A DNA stretch of 16,825 nucleotides from TMED27 sp964351195. GTDB lineage: Bacteria > Pseudomonadota > Alphaproteobacteria > Micavibrionales > Micavibrionaceae. This document shows, piece by piece, positions 1-7,242 of this stretch; position 1 is the stretch's first letter; each line of letters begins with the position of its first letter. Position numbers and translations under genes: made by a program. Below the pieces are notes generated by a model. That model saw only the letters and a list, made by a program, of their open reading frames with translations. It ran no database searches and had not been told where the DNA came from. The stretch is from positions 1-16,825 of the forward strand of contig CAYGNI010000036.1 of the NCBI GenBank assembly GCA_964351195.1, read 5' to 3'.

Positions 1-2
1 CT

Positions 3-734
3 CCTGTATCGATCGAACTTGTTGATATTTCCGATATGTCCCAAACCAATAAACGCGCCGCGCCACAAGAAAAGGAAAAACCCGTCGAGCTTGAAAAGCC
101 CGAACCGCCGCCACAAAACATGGCCCCGCAAATGACCGCCGAAAAGCCGCCCGAAATTGCCGAGCTTGAAAAACCCAAAGACAAACCCGAACCCTCTGAG
201 CCAACACCGCCAGAGCCGATCCAGGAAGTCGCAGAAAAAGAAGACCCGGCTCCAAAGCCAAAGCCAAAACCAAAGGAAAAACCCAAACCAAAAGTTGAGG
301 AGCAAAAATCATTCGACAGTCTTTTGAAAAACCTCGCCCCCGATGCCGGTGAAACAAAAAACAAAGAAGAGACAGAAAATGTTGAAGACACCGCAAACGG
401 GCAAATAGCCAGATTGTCCGATCAACTCAGCATTTCCGAACTTGATGCCTTTAAATACCAGCTACAGCCATGCTGGAACATCCCTGCAGGGGCAAAATAT
501 GCGGAAAACCTGGCCGTCGAAATTCGCGTCATTATGAACCGCGACATGACCATGAAAAGTGCAACTATTTTGGATCAGGGACGTTATAGTCGTGACAGTG
601 CCTATAAAGCCGCCGCGGACTCAGCCATGCGCGCGCTGCGAAATCCGCGCTGTAGTCCGTTTAAATTACCACCGGAAAAATACGACCAATGGAAATCAAT
701 CGTGATTAATTTCAATCCGCAAGATATGCTATAG
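3..734 (+). CDS. tolA: TolA-like cell envelope protein, 3' part (5' end outside window)
   Basis: The reading frame is open from the left edge (first full codon at base 3), so the N-terminus, including the expected inner-membrane anchor, is missing. An ATG at base 36 lies inside the gene and is probably not the start. About 243 residues are visible. The first half is a long Pro/Lys/Glu-rich stretch (repeats such as KPKPKPKEKPKPK) typical of the extended periplasmic arm of TolA or TonB proteins. The last 100 or so residues (bases 410-731) form a compact TolA/TonB-type C-terminal domain, with the segment LQPCWNIPAG followed by predicted beta strands and a helix (AAADSAMRALRNPRC). In the family this arm links TolQR in the inner membrane to TolB and Pal at the outer membrane, driving envelope constriction at division. 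The 33-base gap to tolB supports the call. TolA is favoured over TonB because of this neighbour. Confidence 0.85.
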   Translation, partial: PVSIELVDISDMSQTNKRAAPQEKEKPVELEKPEPPPQNMAPQMTAEKPPEIAELEKPKDKPEPSEPTPPEPIQEVAEKEDPAPKPKPKPKEKPKPKVEEQKSFDSLLKNLAPDAGETKNKEETENVEDTANGQIARLSDQLSISELDAFKYQLQPCWNIPAGAKYAENLAVEIRVIMNRDMTMKSATILDQGRYSRDSAYKAAADSAMRALRNPRCSPFKLPPEKYDQWKSIVINFNPQDML

Positions 735-767
735 TCGCGACTCACAACACAAAGCTGGAGACCACCA

Positions 768-2096
768 ATGAACCTCACAAAACAGATCTTTATTTTTGCT
801 TTATGCTTATTGTTAATGCCAGCTGCAGCCATGGCCGAATTACGCATCGACCTTACCAAAGGTGTTGTTGAACCCCTGCCTATTGCAATCACAACATTTT
901 ACGCCGCCAGCGGCAGTGACCAAAACTTCGCCACAGACATTCCCGGCGTTATTTCCAGCAATCTGGAGCAATCCGGTCTTTTCAAACCTGTAAACCCCAG
1001 AGCCTTCATCCAAAGCAATCAATCCATTCAAGACAGCGGTCCGAACTTTGGCGAATGGCGCTCCACCGGTACACAAGCGCTCGTCACCGGGACAGTAACC
1101 CGCAGCGAAGATGGCCGCACCCGCGTTGAGTTCCGCCTCTGGGATGTGTTCTCGCAACAACAAATCATGGGCATGGCCTATACCACAACGCCGCAAAACT
1201 GGCGCCGCATCGCTCATATTATTTCCGATGAGATCTATAAACGCCTGACAGGCGAAGACGGCTATTTCGATTCCCGCATCGTCTATGTCGCGGAATCAGG
1301 CCCGCCGCAAAAACGCCTCAAACGCCTGGCCATTATGGATCAGGACGGCGCGAACCATAAATACCTGACCGACGGGCGCAGCCTTGTACTCACGCCGCGC
1401 TTCTCGCCGACGCGCCAACAAATCACCTATATGTCCTATGAAAGCGGCAAACCGACAGTCTACCTGTATGACATCAATACCGGCCGCCACAGACCGCTTG
1501 GGCAATTCCCCGGCATGACCTTCGCGCCAAGATTTTCACCTGACGGTAACAAAGTCATTATGTCGATGGCCAAAAACGGGAATACAGATGTCTATGAAAT
1601 GGCTTTAAGTGACCGCACCCCGCGCCGCTTAACCCAAAACGCTTCAATCGATACCGCGCCGTCCTATTCACCCGACGGACGTCAAATCGTCTTTGAATCC
1701 GACCGTGGCGGCACACAGCAGCTCTACACTATGGACATCAACGGTGACACCGCCAAGCGCATCACTTTCGGCAAAGGCCGCTACGCCAACCCTGTGTGGT
1801 CCCCGCGCGGCGATCTGATTGCCTTCACCAGAATGTATCAAGGCAAATTCTATGTCGGTGTTATCCGCCCCGATGGCTCCGGTGAACGCCTCATCGCAAA
1901 CGCATACCACGTCGAAGGGCCAACATGGTCGCCCAATGGCCGCGTCCTTTCATATTTCAAGGAGCAAGTCGTAGGGGGCGGTTCAGGCCGTCAGGCTAAA
2001 GTTTATACGGTCGACATCACTGGCTTTAATGAAAGATGGCTGAAAACACCGGGCGACGGCTCTGATCCGGCATGGAGCCCGCTAAACAATAATTGA
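768..2096 (+). CDS. tolB: Tol-Pal system periplasmic protein TolB
   Basis: The 442-residue product is the usual size for TolB. Residues 1-23 look like a Sec signal peptide (KQ, then a hydrophobic run, ending AMA before ELRID). Next comes the N-terminal TolB domain (about 25-160, with PIAITTF and a conserved GxVxRxEDGRxxVEFRLWDV-like segment), then a beta-propeller of WD40-like PD40 repeats (about 170-440). Each repeat shows a motif like PRFSPDG, PSYSPDGRQIVFESDRGG or PVWSPRGD. TolB shuttles between TolA, Pal and outer-membrane proteins. The start is supported by GGAG at 757-760, seven bases before the ATG. It follows tolA closely, as in the normal tol operon, but the next gene is not pal: the tail overlaps rppH, which is on the opposite strand. 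Confidence 0.96.
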   Translation: MNLTKQIFIFALCLLLMPAAAMAELRIDLTKGVVEPLPIAITTFYAASGSDQNFATDIPGVISSNLEQSGLFKPVNPRAFIQSNQSIQDSGPNFGEWRSTGTQALVTGTVTRSEDGRTRVEFRLWDVFSQQQIMGMAYTTTPQNWRRIAHIISDEIYKRLTGEDGYFDSRIVYVAESGPPQKRLKRLAIMDQDGANHKYLTDGRSLVLTPRFSPTRQQITYMSYESGKPTVYLYDINTGRHRPLGQFPGMTFAPRFSPDGNKVIMSMAKNGNTDVYEMALSDRTPRRLTQNASIDTAPSYSPDGRQIVFESDRGGTQQLYTMDINGDTAKRITFGKGRYANPVWSPRGDLIAFTRMYQGKFYVGVIRPDGSGERLIANAYHVEGPTWSPNGRVLSYFKEQVVGGGSGRQAKVYTVDITGFNERWLKTPGDGSDPAWSPLNNN

Positions 2097-2552
2097 GTTC
2101 TTACGAAACATCTCAATAACTTGCGCATAGACATCACGCTTGAAAGGAACGATCAGATCAAGCGTGTTTTCTATTTCAACCCATTGCCACGCCTTAAATT
2201 CCGGCGGATCGAAACTGTTTAAATTGATGTCTGTATCCAAACCCGCAAAACGCGCGGCAACCCATGTTTGCTCTTGCCCGGCATATTTCCCGCCCCATAA
2301 ACGACCACGCAAATAATCCGGCAAATCATAACGAATAGTTTCCTCGGCGATATATAAGACTTCGGCCGCGTCACTGCCCACCTCCTCGGCAAGTTCGCGC
2401 AACACCGCAGCCTCAATGCTTTCACCATCATCAATACCGCCTTGCGGCATTTGCCACGCCCCCGGCGTATCAATCCGCTCACCCACGAAAACATGACCAT
2501 GCTCATTAAAAAGAGCAATGCCGACACAGGGTCTATAGGGAAGGGGACTCAT
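2082..2552 (-). CDS. rppH: RNA pyrophosphohydrolase (Nudix)
   Basis: The 156-residue product carries the N-terminal LPYRPCVGIALFN segment and WQMPQGGID typical of RppH/NudH. A complete Nudix box GX5EX7REUXEEXG runs from Gly38 to Gly59, with the metal-binding glutamates in RELAEE (residues 52-57). The C-terminal part has FDPPEFKAWQWVE and VPFKRDVY, also RppH-like. The enzyme removes pyrophosphate from triphosphorylated mRNA 5' ends, which starts RNase E-dependent decay; diadenosine polyphosphates are an alternative substrate in the family. I chose the ATG at 2552, five bases after the stop of the upstream yibQ-like gene. A TTG at 2561, overlapping that stop, would add three residues. The last 15 bases overlap the end of tolB on the other strand. 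It is the last gene of the minus-strand array seen here. Confidence 0.93.
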   Translation of the reverse strand: MSPLPYRPCVGIALFNEHGHVFVGERIDTPGAWQMPQGGIDDGESIEAAVLRELAEEVGSDAAEVLYIAEETIRYDLPDYLRGRLWGGKYAGQEQTWVAARFAGLDTDINLNSFDPPEFKAWQWVEIENTLDLIVPFKRDVYAQVIEMFRKNSIIV

Positions 2553-2557
2553 GAAAA

Positions 2558-3652
2558 TCAACGCCCAGTATCCGCAAGCGCACTTAGAGGGACAATCGCA
2601 AATCCTTCCTCCTGCGCCTCGGCAATATGTGTCTTGATGGTATTCAAAAGGGCAGGGGTCAGCGTCATCACGCCAACCGATTTACCATTATCTCTGGCCT
2701 GACGCTTCAATGTTTCAAACGCATCGCGCACACTTTGAAACTCAAAATCAGGCGAAAGTGTGTTTTGTGCATAGGCAGCATTATTTGTTACGGCCAGAGC
2801 CTCAGCAACGCCGTTCGTTTCCACATCATTAAGCTCAAAAAGCCCCAGACCGCGCTCATAAATATCTCCCACTATATTCTTGTAAGTAGACTGAACTTCA
2901 TCAAATGCATCATCGCTATAGAGTGCCACACCCGCATAGCCAAGCGCGCGGCTCAACACCCACTCATAATTATCCTGATTATATTTCAAGCTGGCGAGAG
3001 TCAGAATTCCGCGCGCTCCAGGATCTTCCGCAGGAAAATTTTCATTTTCCATCGGTAGTGTCAGCCAAAACTCATGACCATTTTCTCGAATTGTCGAAGA
3101 CAATGTCTTGGGGTCATAGCTATATGGTGATAATAAAAACGTCACAAGCGAAGGCAGCTTGTCCAAAGCCTCCTTTGAAAGTCCCGCAGACAGTCCAAAG
3201 TCCTTAATCACTATCGCAATCGACGGCGTATTGAGATTGCGCGTAAACGGTTTTTTGTAAGCATTGAAAGGCTTGAGATTGTTAGGCCCTATGACCGGTA
3301 ACAAGCCAAGATAAGCTTCCTCGGTAAGTCCTTCATAAGGAGCCGGCAGTAATGGCTTCTTTTGTAGTGTATCTAGGATGTCAGCTGCGGCTTCTGGTTG
3401 ATTTGTGCTATAAGCAGCGTTAGAAACTTCATCTTCAATCGATTTATTAGGCACGGGCACTGCCATCTCTGGCTCTTGTTCCAAGGTCACGATATAAGAC
3501 GCTAATCCACTTTCAATGACCTCAAGCCGCTCCGAACCAAGCGCCAGAACATAGATAAAAAAACCGGCATACAAAATCAACGCCGCAAGCACGGCAATCC
3601 CAATCGCTTTTACGGATAAGAAAGAAGCATCCATAAACGCCGGTTTACTCAT
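2558..3652 (-). CDS. yibQ: Divergent polysaccharide deacetylase-like protein (YibQ family), metal site lost
   Basis: The 364-residue product has one N-terminal membrane segment (about 12-38), a variable linker (40-140) and a C-terminal domain (about 143-360) of the divergent polysaccharide deacetylase (YibQ) family. The recognisable family pattern is IAIVIKDFGLS, LPSLVTFLLSPYS, NGHEFWLTLPMENENFP and FAIVPLSAL. Key residues differ from the canonical family: the usual IDDxG is IKDFG (Lys150, Asp151), the His of HLPME is Thr198, and the NNHMGS motif is replaced by ALYSDDA (243-249). A metal-dependent deacetylase reaction is therefore unlikely, and a structural or binding role in the periplasm is inferred. 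The start is the ATG at 3652, preceded by GAGGG and overlapping the ctpA stop in ATGAGTAA; upstream starts would run deep into ctpA. E. coli also places yibQ beside envC. Confidence 0.85.
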   Translation of the reverse strand: MSKPAFMDASFLSVKAIGIAVLAALILYAGFFIYVLALGSERLEVIESGLASYIVTLEQEPEMAVPVPNKSIEDEVSNAAYSTNQPEAAADILDTLQKKPLLPAPYEGLTEEAYLGLLPVIGPNNLKPFNAYKKPFTRNLNTPSIAIVIKDFGLSAGLSKEALDKLPSLVTFLLSPYSYDPKTLSSTIRENGHEFWLTLPMENENFPAEDPGARGILTLASLKYNQDNYEWVLSRALGYAGVALYSDDAFDEVQSTYKNIVGDIYERGLGLFELNDVETNGVAEALAVTNNAAYAQNTLSPDFEFQSVRDAFETLKRQARDNGKSVGVMTLTPALLNTIKTHIAEAQEEGFAIVPLSALADTGR

Positions 3653-5051
3653 CGCCGCCCTCTTCATCTGCACCCTCTTGCTCAGCAGGTGCAGGAACTT
3701 GCGCAGTATCCGCAGTGCCTGATCCGACATAGCCTTCAGTGTAAAGATTAAGAGCGCTCAGCAAGTCCAGAGCACGGTAAAGTTGATAATCCTTTACAGT
3801 GTCGTCTTCGCCATCCTCGTCCTCTTCCTCTTTATCAGAGACATCTTCGCTTACGTCTTCAGAAGCCTCTTTTTCTTCCTTCTTATCAAGTGCTCCTTTG
3901 AGATCGGATTCCCGCAAACGGCGCACATCAAAAGCTTCAATTTTCGCCAGTTCAACCGCGATATCCGGCTCAATGCCTTTTGCCTGAATAGATCGCCCGG
4001 ACGGTGTGTAATACCGCGCTGTTGTCAAACGCATTGCGCCATGCCCAGGCAGAGGAATAACCGTCTGCACAGATCCTTTCCCGAAGGATTGAGCCCCCAT
4101 GACAATCGCACGTTTATGATCTTGCAGTGCACCTGCCACAATCTCGGATGCAGAAGCAGATCCACCATTAATCAGCACGACAATCGGCAGACCATCAGCC
4201 AAATCGCCAGGCGTTGCGTTATCACGCTTCGTATCGCCTTCATCGCGCCCACGCGTAGATACAATTTCGCCCTTATCCAAAAACACATCAGACACCGCAA
4301 TTGCCTGATCCAGCAACCCGCCCGGATTGTTCCGAAGATCCAGAACATAGCCATTCAGCTTATTCCCAAGCTCATCCTTAATATCCTTAATGGCTTGCTG
4401 AACACCAGCTTCGGAATTCTGGTTAAAGGTCGTAATACGAATATATCCCGAATTTCCCTCCACACGATGCCGCACCGATTGAATTTTAATAATGTCTCGC
4501 ACAAGGGTAATATCAAGTGGCCCTTCTTCGCCCTCACGTGAAATCACCAGATCAATTTCAGTCCCAACTTTGCCACGCATCTTATCGACAGCCTCATTGA
4601 GCGTTAGCCCCATAACAGGCTCACCATCCAGCTCAACGATATAATCCCCGGCCTCAATCCCTGCGCGTGCTGCGGGCGTATCATCAATGGGGGATACAAC
4701 CTTCACTACGCCGTTCTCCATCGTGACTTCAATGCCAAGCCCGCCGAATTCGCCGCGCGTGCTGACCTGCATATCTTTAAATTTTTCTTCATTCAGATAA
4801 GAGGAATGAGGGTCAAGCGCTGTCAACATCCCGTTAATCGCATTCTCGATCAAATCTTGGTCTGTCTCTTCTTCCACATATTGCGATCTCACGCGTTCGA
4901 ATACATCCCCGAATAAATCAAGCTGACGATATGTATCGCTGTAATCCTTATCGTTCTGTGACTGCGCGCCTGCGGTTCTCTCTGCCTCCTGCGCATAGGC
5001 AGGCGAGATCAATAAAACAGTAATAATAGCAAAGAGAGGTAAAAAGCGCAT
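3645..5051 (-). CDS. ctpA: C-terminal processing peptidase CtpA (S41 family)
   Basis: The 468-residue product starts with a signal peptide (cleavage likely after SPAYA, residue 20). It has an N-terminal helical region with the conserved TALDPHSSYL (residues 77-86), then a PDZ domain (about 102-172, with GGLGIEV and AARAGIEAGDYIVELDG) and the S41 protease core. The Ser-Lys dyad is intact: Ser300 in NGGSASASEI and Lys325 in SFGKGSVQT, 25 residues apart as in other tail-specific proteases, with Gln329 four residues after the lysine. It cleaves C-termini of periplasmic substrates; in several bacteria these include peptidoglycan hydrolases. A very acidic low-complexity stretch (about 391-418) follows the core. 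The ATG at 5051 is chosen over a TTG at 5069 because AAGGA lies upstream and the signal peptide starts there. It begins 18 bases after envC ends and overlaps yibQ. Confidence 0.95.
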   Translation of the reverse strand: MRFLPLFAIITVLLISPAYAQEAERTAGAQSQNDKDYSDTYRQLDLFGDVFERVRSQYVEEETDQDLIENAINGMLTALDPHSSYLNEEKFKDMQVSTRGEFGGLGIEVTMENGVVKVVSPIDDTPAARAGIEAGDYIVELDGEPVMGLTLNEAVDKMRGKVGTEIDLVISREGEEGPLDITLVRDIIKIQSVRHRVEGNSGYIRITTFNQNSEAGVQQAIKDIKDELGNKLNGYVLDLRNNPGGLLDQAIAVSDVFLDKGEIVSTRGRDEGDTKRDNATPGDLADGLPIVVLINGGSASASEIVAGALQDHKRAIVMGAQSFGKGSVQTVIPLPGHGAMRLTTARYYTPSGRSIQAKGIEPDIAVELAKIEAFDVRRLRESDLKGALDKKEEKEASEDVSEDVSDKEEEDEDGEDDTVKDYQLYRALDLLSALNLYTEGYVGSGTADTAQVPAPAEQEGADEEGGDE

Positions 5052-5069
5052 AAAAATAGGTTCCTTCAA

Positions 5070-6341
5070 TTAACCAAGATTTCCAAATGTCCGAGCCGGA
5101 TCAACGGCCTTTCCGTTGTGACGCAATTCATAATATAGCGTCGGCGGTTTCCCATTTTCGGAAGAATACAATCTTCCGAGCGGTTCACCAGCTTCAATGG
5201 ACTGGTCCACCACTGTATCAATTTTTTCCAATCCTGCAATAAGACTATGATATCCATTTTCATGTTCAAGGATCACCATATTCCCGTAACTCTTGAAATG
5301 TCCTGCAAAACGGATCACACCGCCCATCGGCGCCACGATAAGCGCGCCGCTCCGCCCTTCAATCGTAAGCCCCTTACTTTGTGCGCCAAAACTGTCTTTC
5401 TCGTTATAGGCCACCTTCAAAATCCCTTGCAACGGCAATTGTGGTCCACCGGCCTTAGGCATCGGCGTATGGCGCGTTAATGTGGCAGTCTTGGCTTTAG
5501 CAGCCTGTTGCGCTGCTTGCTCTTGCGCCCGTGTCCGCTCCTGCTCCAGCTTTTTTACAAGATCACTAAGGTTCTGCGCCTGCGCAGAAATATCAGCAAC
5601 CTTCTTTTGGCGGCCCTTCAAATCACTATTGGTTTTCTCAAACAATTGCTGACGATCGGCCACAAGCCCCTCAAGGCTCTTTTGCTCCTCACGAAGTTCA
5701 TTCGAACGCTCCAGCATCTCTGATCGCTTTTCTGCCAGATCTTTATCAATAAAACTCAGCTCCTCCAGTTTTACCTTCAACGCTTCGGACTGCCGGTGAA
5801 TACTGGGCAAGATATCTTGCATCAACATCGCACTACGCGCGGTGTTAATCGGCGCATCCGGGCGCGCAATCATGGCTTCAGGTGGCACGCGGCGTATACG
5901 CTCCAATGCTGTAATCAGCTTAGCTATTGACTTGCGGTCTTCTTCAAGATCCGCATTCAAAACCTCTTGCTGGCCCTTTAAAATTTCAATGCGCTCTTCC
6001 AAAACCTGCAGCGCGCTTTCATTCTCCTGAATGGATTTAGCAACATCAACAAGCTTGTCTTTTGTTGAGCTCAACTCTTTCTTGATCGCCGCCGCATCTT
6101 TTTTAAGCTTCTTTTCTTCGCTCTTATATTGCTCCAGCTTTTTATCGAGATTGCCCAGAGTTTCAGCTTTATTAGCAGGAACAGGTACACCTTGTGCCCA
6201 TACAGGCGATATAATAAAGATCCCAACAACCAAAGCACACATAACAACATGCTTCCCCCGCGCAAGCGGGGGTCTTGTAATTCGAAACCGTAATAGATCC
6301 CCGCTTTCGCGGGGACGCCAAAATGGTAATGCTACAAACAT
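5070..6341 (-). CDS. envC: EnvC-like murein hydrolase activator with degenerate LytM domain
   Basis: The 423-residue product has a hydrophobic export signal (residues 34-49, ending VWAQ), a long coiled coil (about 57-285, rich in Lys, Glu and Gln) and a C-terminal LytM/peptidase M23 fold (about 320-420, with IVAPMGGVIRFAG, YGNMVILEHENGYHSLIAGL and LYYELRHNGKAVDP). The zinc-ligand motifs are missing: GLTIEG (324-329) stands where HxGxD is expected, and LYYEL where LHFE would be. That is the pattern of EnvC, which activates amidases rather than cutting peptidoglycan. The start is ambiguous. The ATG at 6341 has AGGGA upstream and lies two bases after rlmH, but its first 33 residues are mostly a translated palindromic repeat. 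The ATG at 6242 (residue 34) would give a signal with no positive charge before the hydrophobic core. I keep 6341. ctpA and the yibQ-like gene follow. Confidence 0.88.
   Translation of the reverse strand: MFVALPFWRPRESGDLLRFRITRPPLARGKHVVMCALVVGIFIISPVWAQGVPVPANKAETLGNLDKKLEQYKSEEKKLKKDAAAIKKELSSTKDKLVDVAKSIQENESALQVLEERIEILKGQQEVLNADLEEDRKSIAKLITALERIRRVPPEAMIARPDAPINTARSAMLMQDILPSIHRQSEALKVKLEELSFIDKDLAEKRSEMLERSNELREEQKSLEGLVADRQQLFEKTNSDLKGRQKKVADISAQAQNLSDLVKKLEQERTRAQEQAAQQAAKAKTATLTRHTPMPKAGGPQLPLQGILKVAYNEKDSFGAQSKGLTIEGRSGALIVAPMGGVIRFAGHFKSYGNMVILEHENGYHSLIAGLEKIDTVVDQSIEAGEPLGRLYSSENGKPPTLYYELRHNGKAVDPARTFGNLG
6255..6315. repeat. REP-like palindromic doublet inside envC 5' coding region
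   Basis: Two perfect 7-bp hairpins face each other. The first is CCCCCGC-GCAA-GCGGGGG at 6255-6272. The second is TCCCCGC-TTTC-GCGGGGA at 6298-6315. They are separated by 25 AT-richer bases and are near inverted copies of each other, which is the layout of REP or BIME doublets. On the mRNA strand the first hairpin has a GAAA loop. The element is read through in frame as residues 9-29 of the envC-like product (RPRESGD ... RPPLARG). The same kind of peptide is commonly seen when such genomic repeats are translated in proteobacteria. Only this copy is present in the window. Confidence 0.75.
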
Positions 6342-6343
6342 GA

Positions 6344-6799
6344 CTATTCCCTATGATACGGATGACCGCTTAAAATCTGTTGCGCCCTATAAATCTGCTC
6401 TAAAAGCATGACACGCGCAAGCATATGCGGCCATGTTTGGGCACCAAAGCTGAGGAGAAGATTGGATTTTGCTCGAAGCACTTCTGTAAGACCATCCGCA
6501 CCACCCAGAATAAACTGCATGTGCGATCCACCATCGTTCTGAAATTTTTTGATTGTATCGGAAAACTGGGAGGAGGGGAGAGACTTACCCCGTTCATCAA
6601 GTGCGACGATAAAGGCCTGCGCATTGATATGTTTTAAGAGCTTGTCTTGCTCGTCGATTTGCCGCTGCTTTTGGTCTTTAATTTTGCTCTCAACCTCAAT
6701 CAAGCTGACACTCCACTGAATGCGCTTTAAATAGGTGTCGTAAAGGTCAAGATGAGCGCCTTTCTTCAAAGCCCCAACGGCGAGGATATCAATCTTCAT
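6344..6799 (-). CDS. rlmH: 23S rRNA (pseudouridine1915-N3)-methyltransferase RlmH
   Basis: The 151-residue product matches the short SPOUT methyltransferase RlmH over its full length. It starts MKIDILAVGALKKG, has IVALDERGKSLPSSQFS (63-80), the SAM-binding knot segment FILGGADG (96-103), and the diagnostic C-terminus YRAQQILSGHPYHRE (137-151). RlmH methylates pseudouridine 1915 in helix 69 of 23S rRNA on assembled 70S ribosomes. It follows rsfS by 42 bases, the usual pairing of two late ribosome factors. No clear ribosome binding site precedes the ATG, and a 7-bp inverted repeat covers the first two bases of the start codon, so translation may depend on unfolding or on coupling to rsfS. Confidence 0.96.
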   Translation of the reverse strand: MKIDILAVGALKKGAHLDLYDTYLKRIQWSVSLIEVESKIKDQKQRQIDEQDKLLKHINAQAFIVALDERGKSLPSSQFSDTIKKFQNDGGSHMQFILGGADGLTEVLRAKSNLLLSFGAQTWPHMLARVMLLEQIYRAQQILSGHPYHRE

Positions 6800-6814
6800 A
6801 GGCTCAAAGCCTAT
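6798..6814 (-). promoter_or_regulatory. Hairpin overlapping the rlmH start codon
   Basis: On the mRNA strand this reads ATAGGCT-TTG-AGCCTAT, a perfect 7-bp stem with a 3-base loop. The last AT of the stem is the AT of the rlmH ATG. No good Shine-Dalgarno sequence is visible between the stem and the start, so the hairpin could limit ribosome access. Its regulatory role is inference; the inverted repeat itself is directly visible. Confidence 0.4.
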
Positions 6815-6821
6815 AGAGATT

Positions 6822-6847
6822 AAAAGCTTAGGTCTAGAGCCTTAAGC
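6822..6847 (-). terminator. Weak terminator-like hairpin across the rsfS stop
   Basis: On the mRNA strand GCTTAAGG (6847-6840) can pair with CCTAAGC (6832-6826) with one bulged A and a 7-base loop, followed by four Ts (6825-6822). The hairpin contains the rsfS stop codon. The stem is short and the T run brief, so this is at most a partial terminator, an attenuating pause site or an RNA-processing site. Confidence 0.3.
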
Positions 6848-7234
6848 CGAGATTTGAGACTGCGATCCAACAACGTCAAAGCCGTGGAATGCGCCCCACA
6901 TTTTTTCGATATTATAAAAACCGCGAACTTCCGGACGGAAGAGATGCACGATTACGTCACCCGCATCAATAACCACCCAGTCCGATTGCGCAAGCCCCTC
7001 AATACGAATGCCTTTTAAGCCCCGAATTTCCAGGTTCTCTTTAAGCTTTTTCGCTATCGCGCTCACATGTTTTGAGGAAGTTCCGCTTGCCACGATAATA
7101 TAATCGGCAACCGCGCTTTGGTCTTTAAGATCAACGCTTACAATATCATCCGCCTTATCTGCGTCCAAAGACTTCTCGATAAGGTTTTTTAGGTCTGAAG
7201 GGGGGATCCCTTCATGTGTTTCATGGATCAGAAT
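6842..7234 (-). CDS. rsfS: Ribosomal silencing factor RsfS (start codon uncertain, probably non-AUG)
   Basis: The conserved body DADKADDIVSVDLKDQSAVADYIIVASGTSS, with IRIEGLAQSDWVVIDAGDVIVHLF and RGFYNIEKMWG, is RsfS (Iojap/YbeB). It binds ribosomal protein L14 and blocks subunit joining when nutrients run low. The first conventional start in frame is a TTG at 7168, but that would remove the first helix (LKNLIEKSL), which aligns with the E. coli N-terminus and is encoded upstream. The frame is open back to a TAA at 7253-7255 and contains no ATG or GTG. A perfect AAGGAG (7248-7243) lies eight bases before an ATT at 7234, giving 130 residues; the CTG at 7231 is an alternative. A second option is a missing base in the six-G run at 7200-7205, which would bring an upstream ATG into frame. 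The family call is firm; the exact start is not. Confidence 0.9.
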   Translation of the reverse strand: MLIHETHEGIPPSDLKNLIEKSLDADKADDIVSVDLKDQSAVADYIIVASGTSSKHVSAIAKKLKENLEIRGLKGIRIEGLAQSDWVVIDAGDVIVHLFRPEVRGFYNIEKMWGAFHGFDVVGSQSQISA

Positions 7235-7242
7235 GCTCCACT

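Noticed and set aside
2058..2117. Inverted repeats near the tolB-rppH junction (GGCTC with GAGCC; ATTGAG with CTCAAT) as a bidirectional terminator
   Set aside because: The stems are short, the loops long, and no T run follows on either strand.
3653..3730. Longer N-terminus for the yibQ-like gene starting at 3730
   Set aside because: It would overlap ctpA by 86 bases; the ATG at 3652 has a better ribosome binding site and leads directly into the membrane anchor.
3783..4541. Long plus-strand open frame (252 codons) antisense to ctpA
   Set aside because: It lies wholly within a well-supported ctpA gene, its product shows no domain, and its composition follows the complementary strand of ctpA codons.
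6031..6411. Plus-strand open frame across the envC 5' end and repeat
   Set aside because: It is a shadow of envC and the palindromic repeat, with no ribosome binding site or recognisable product.
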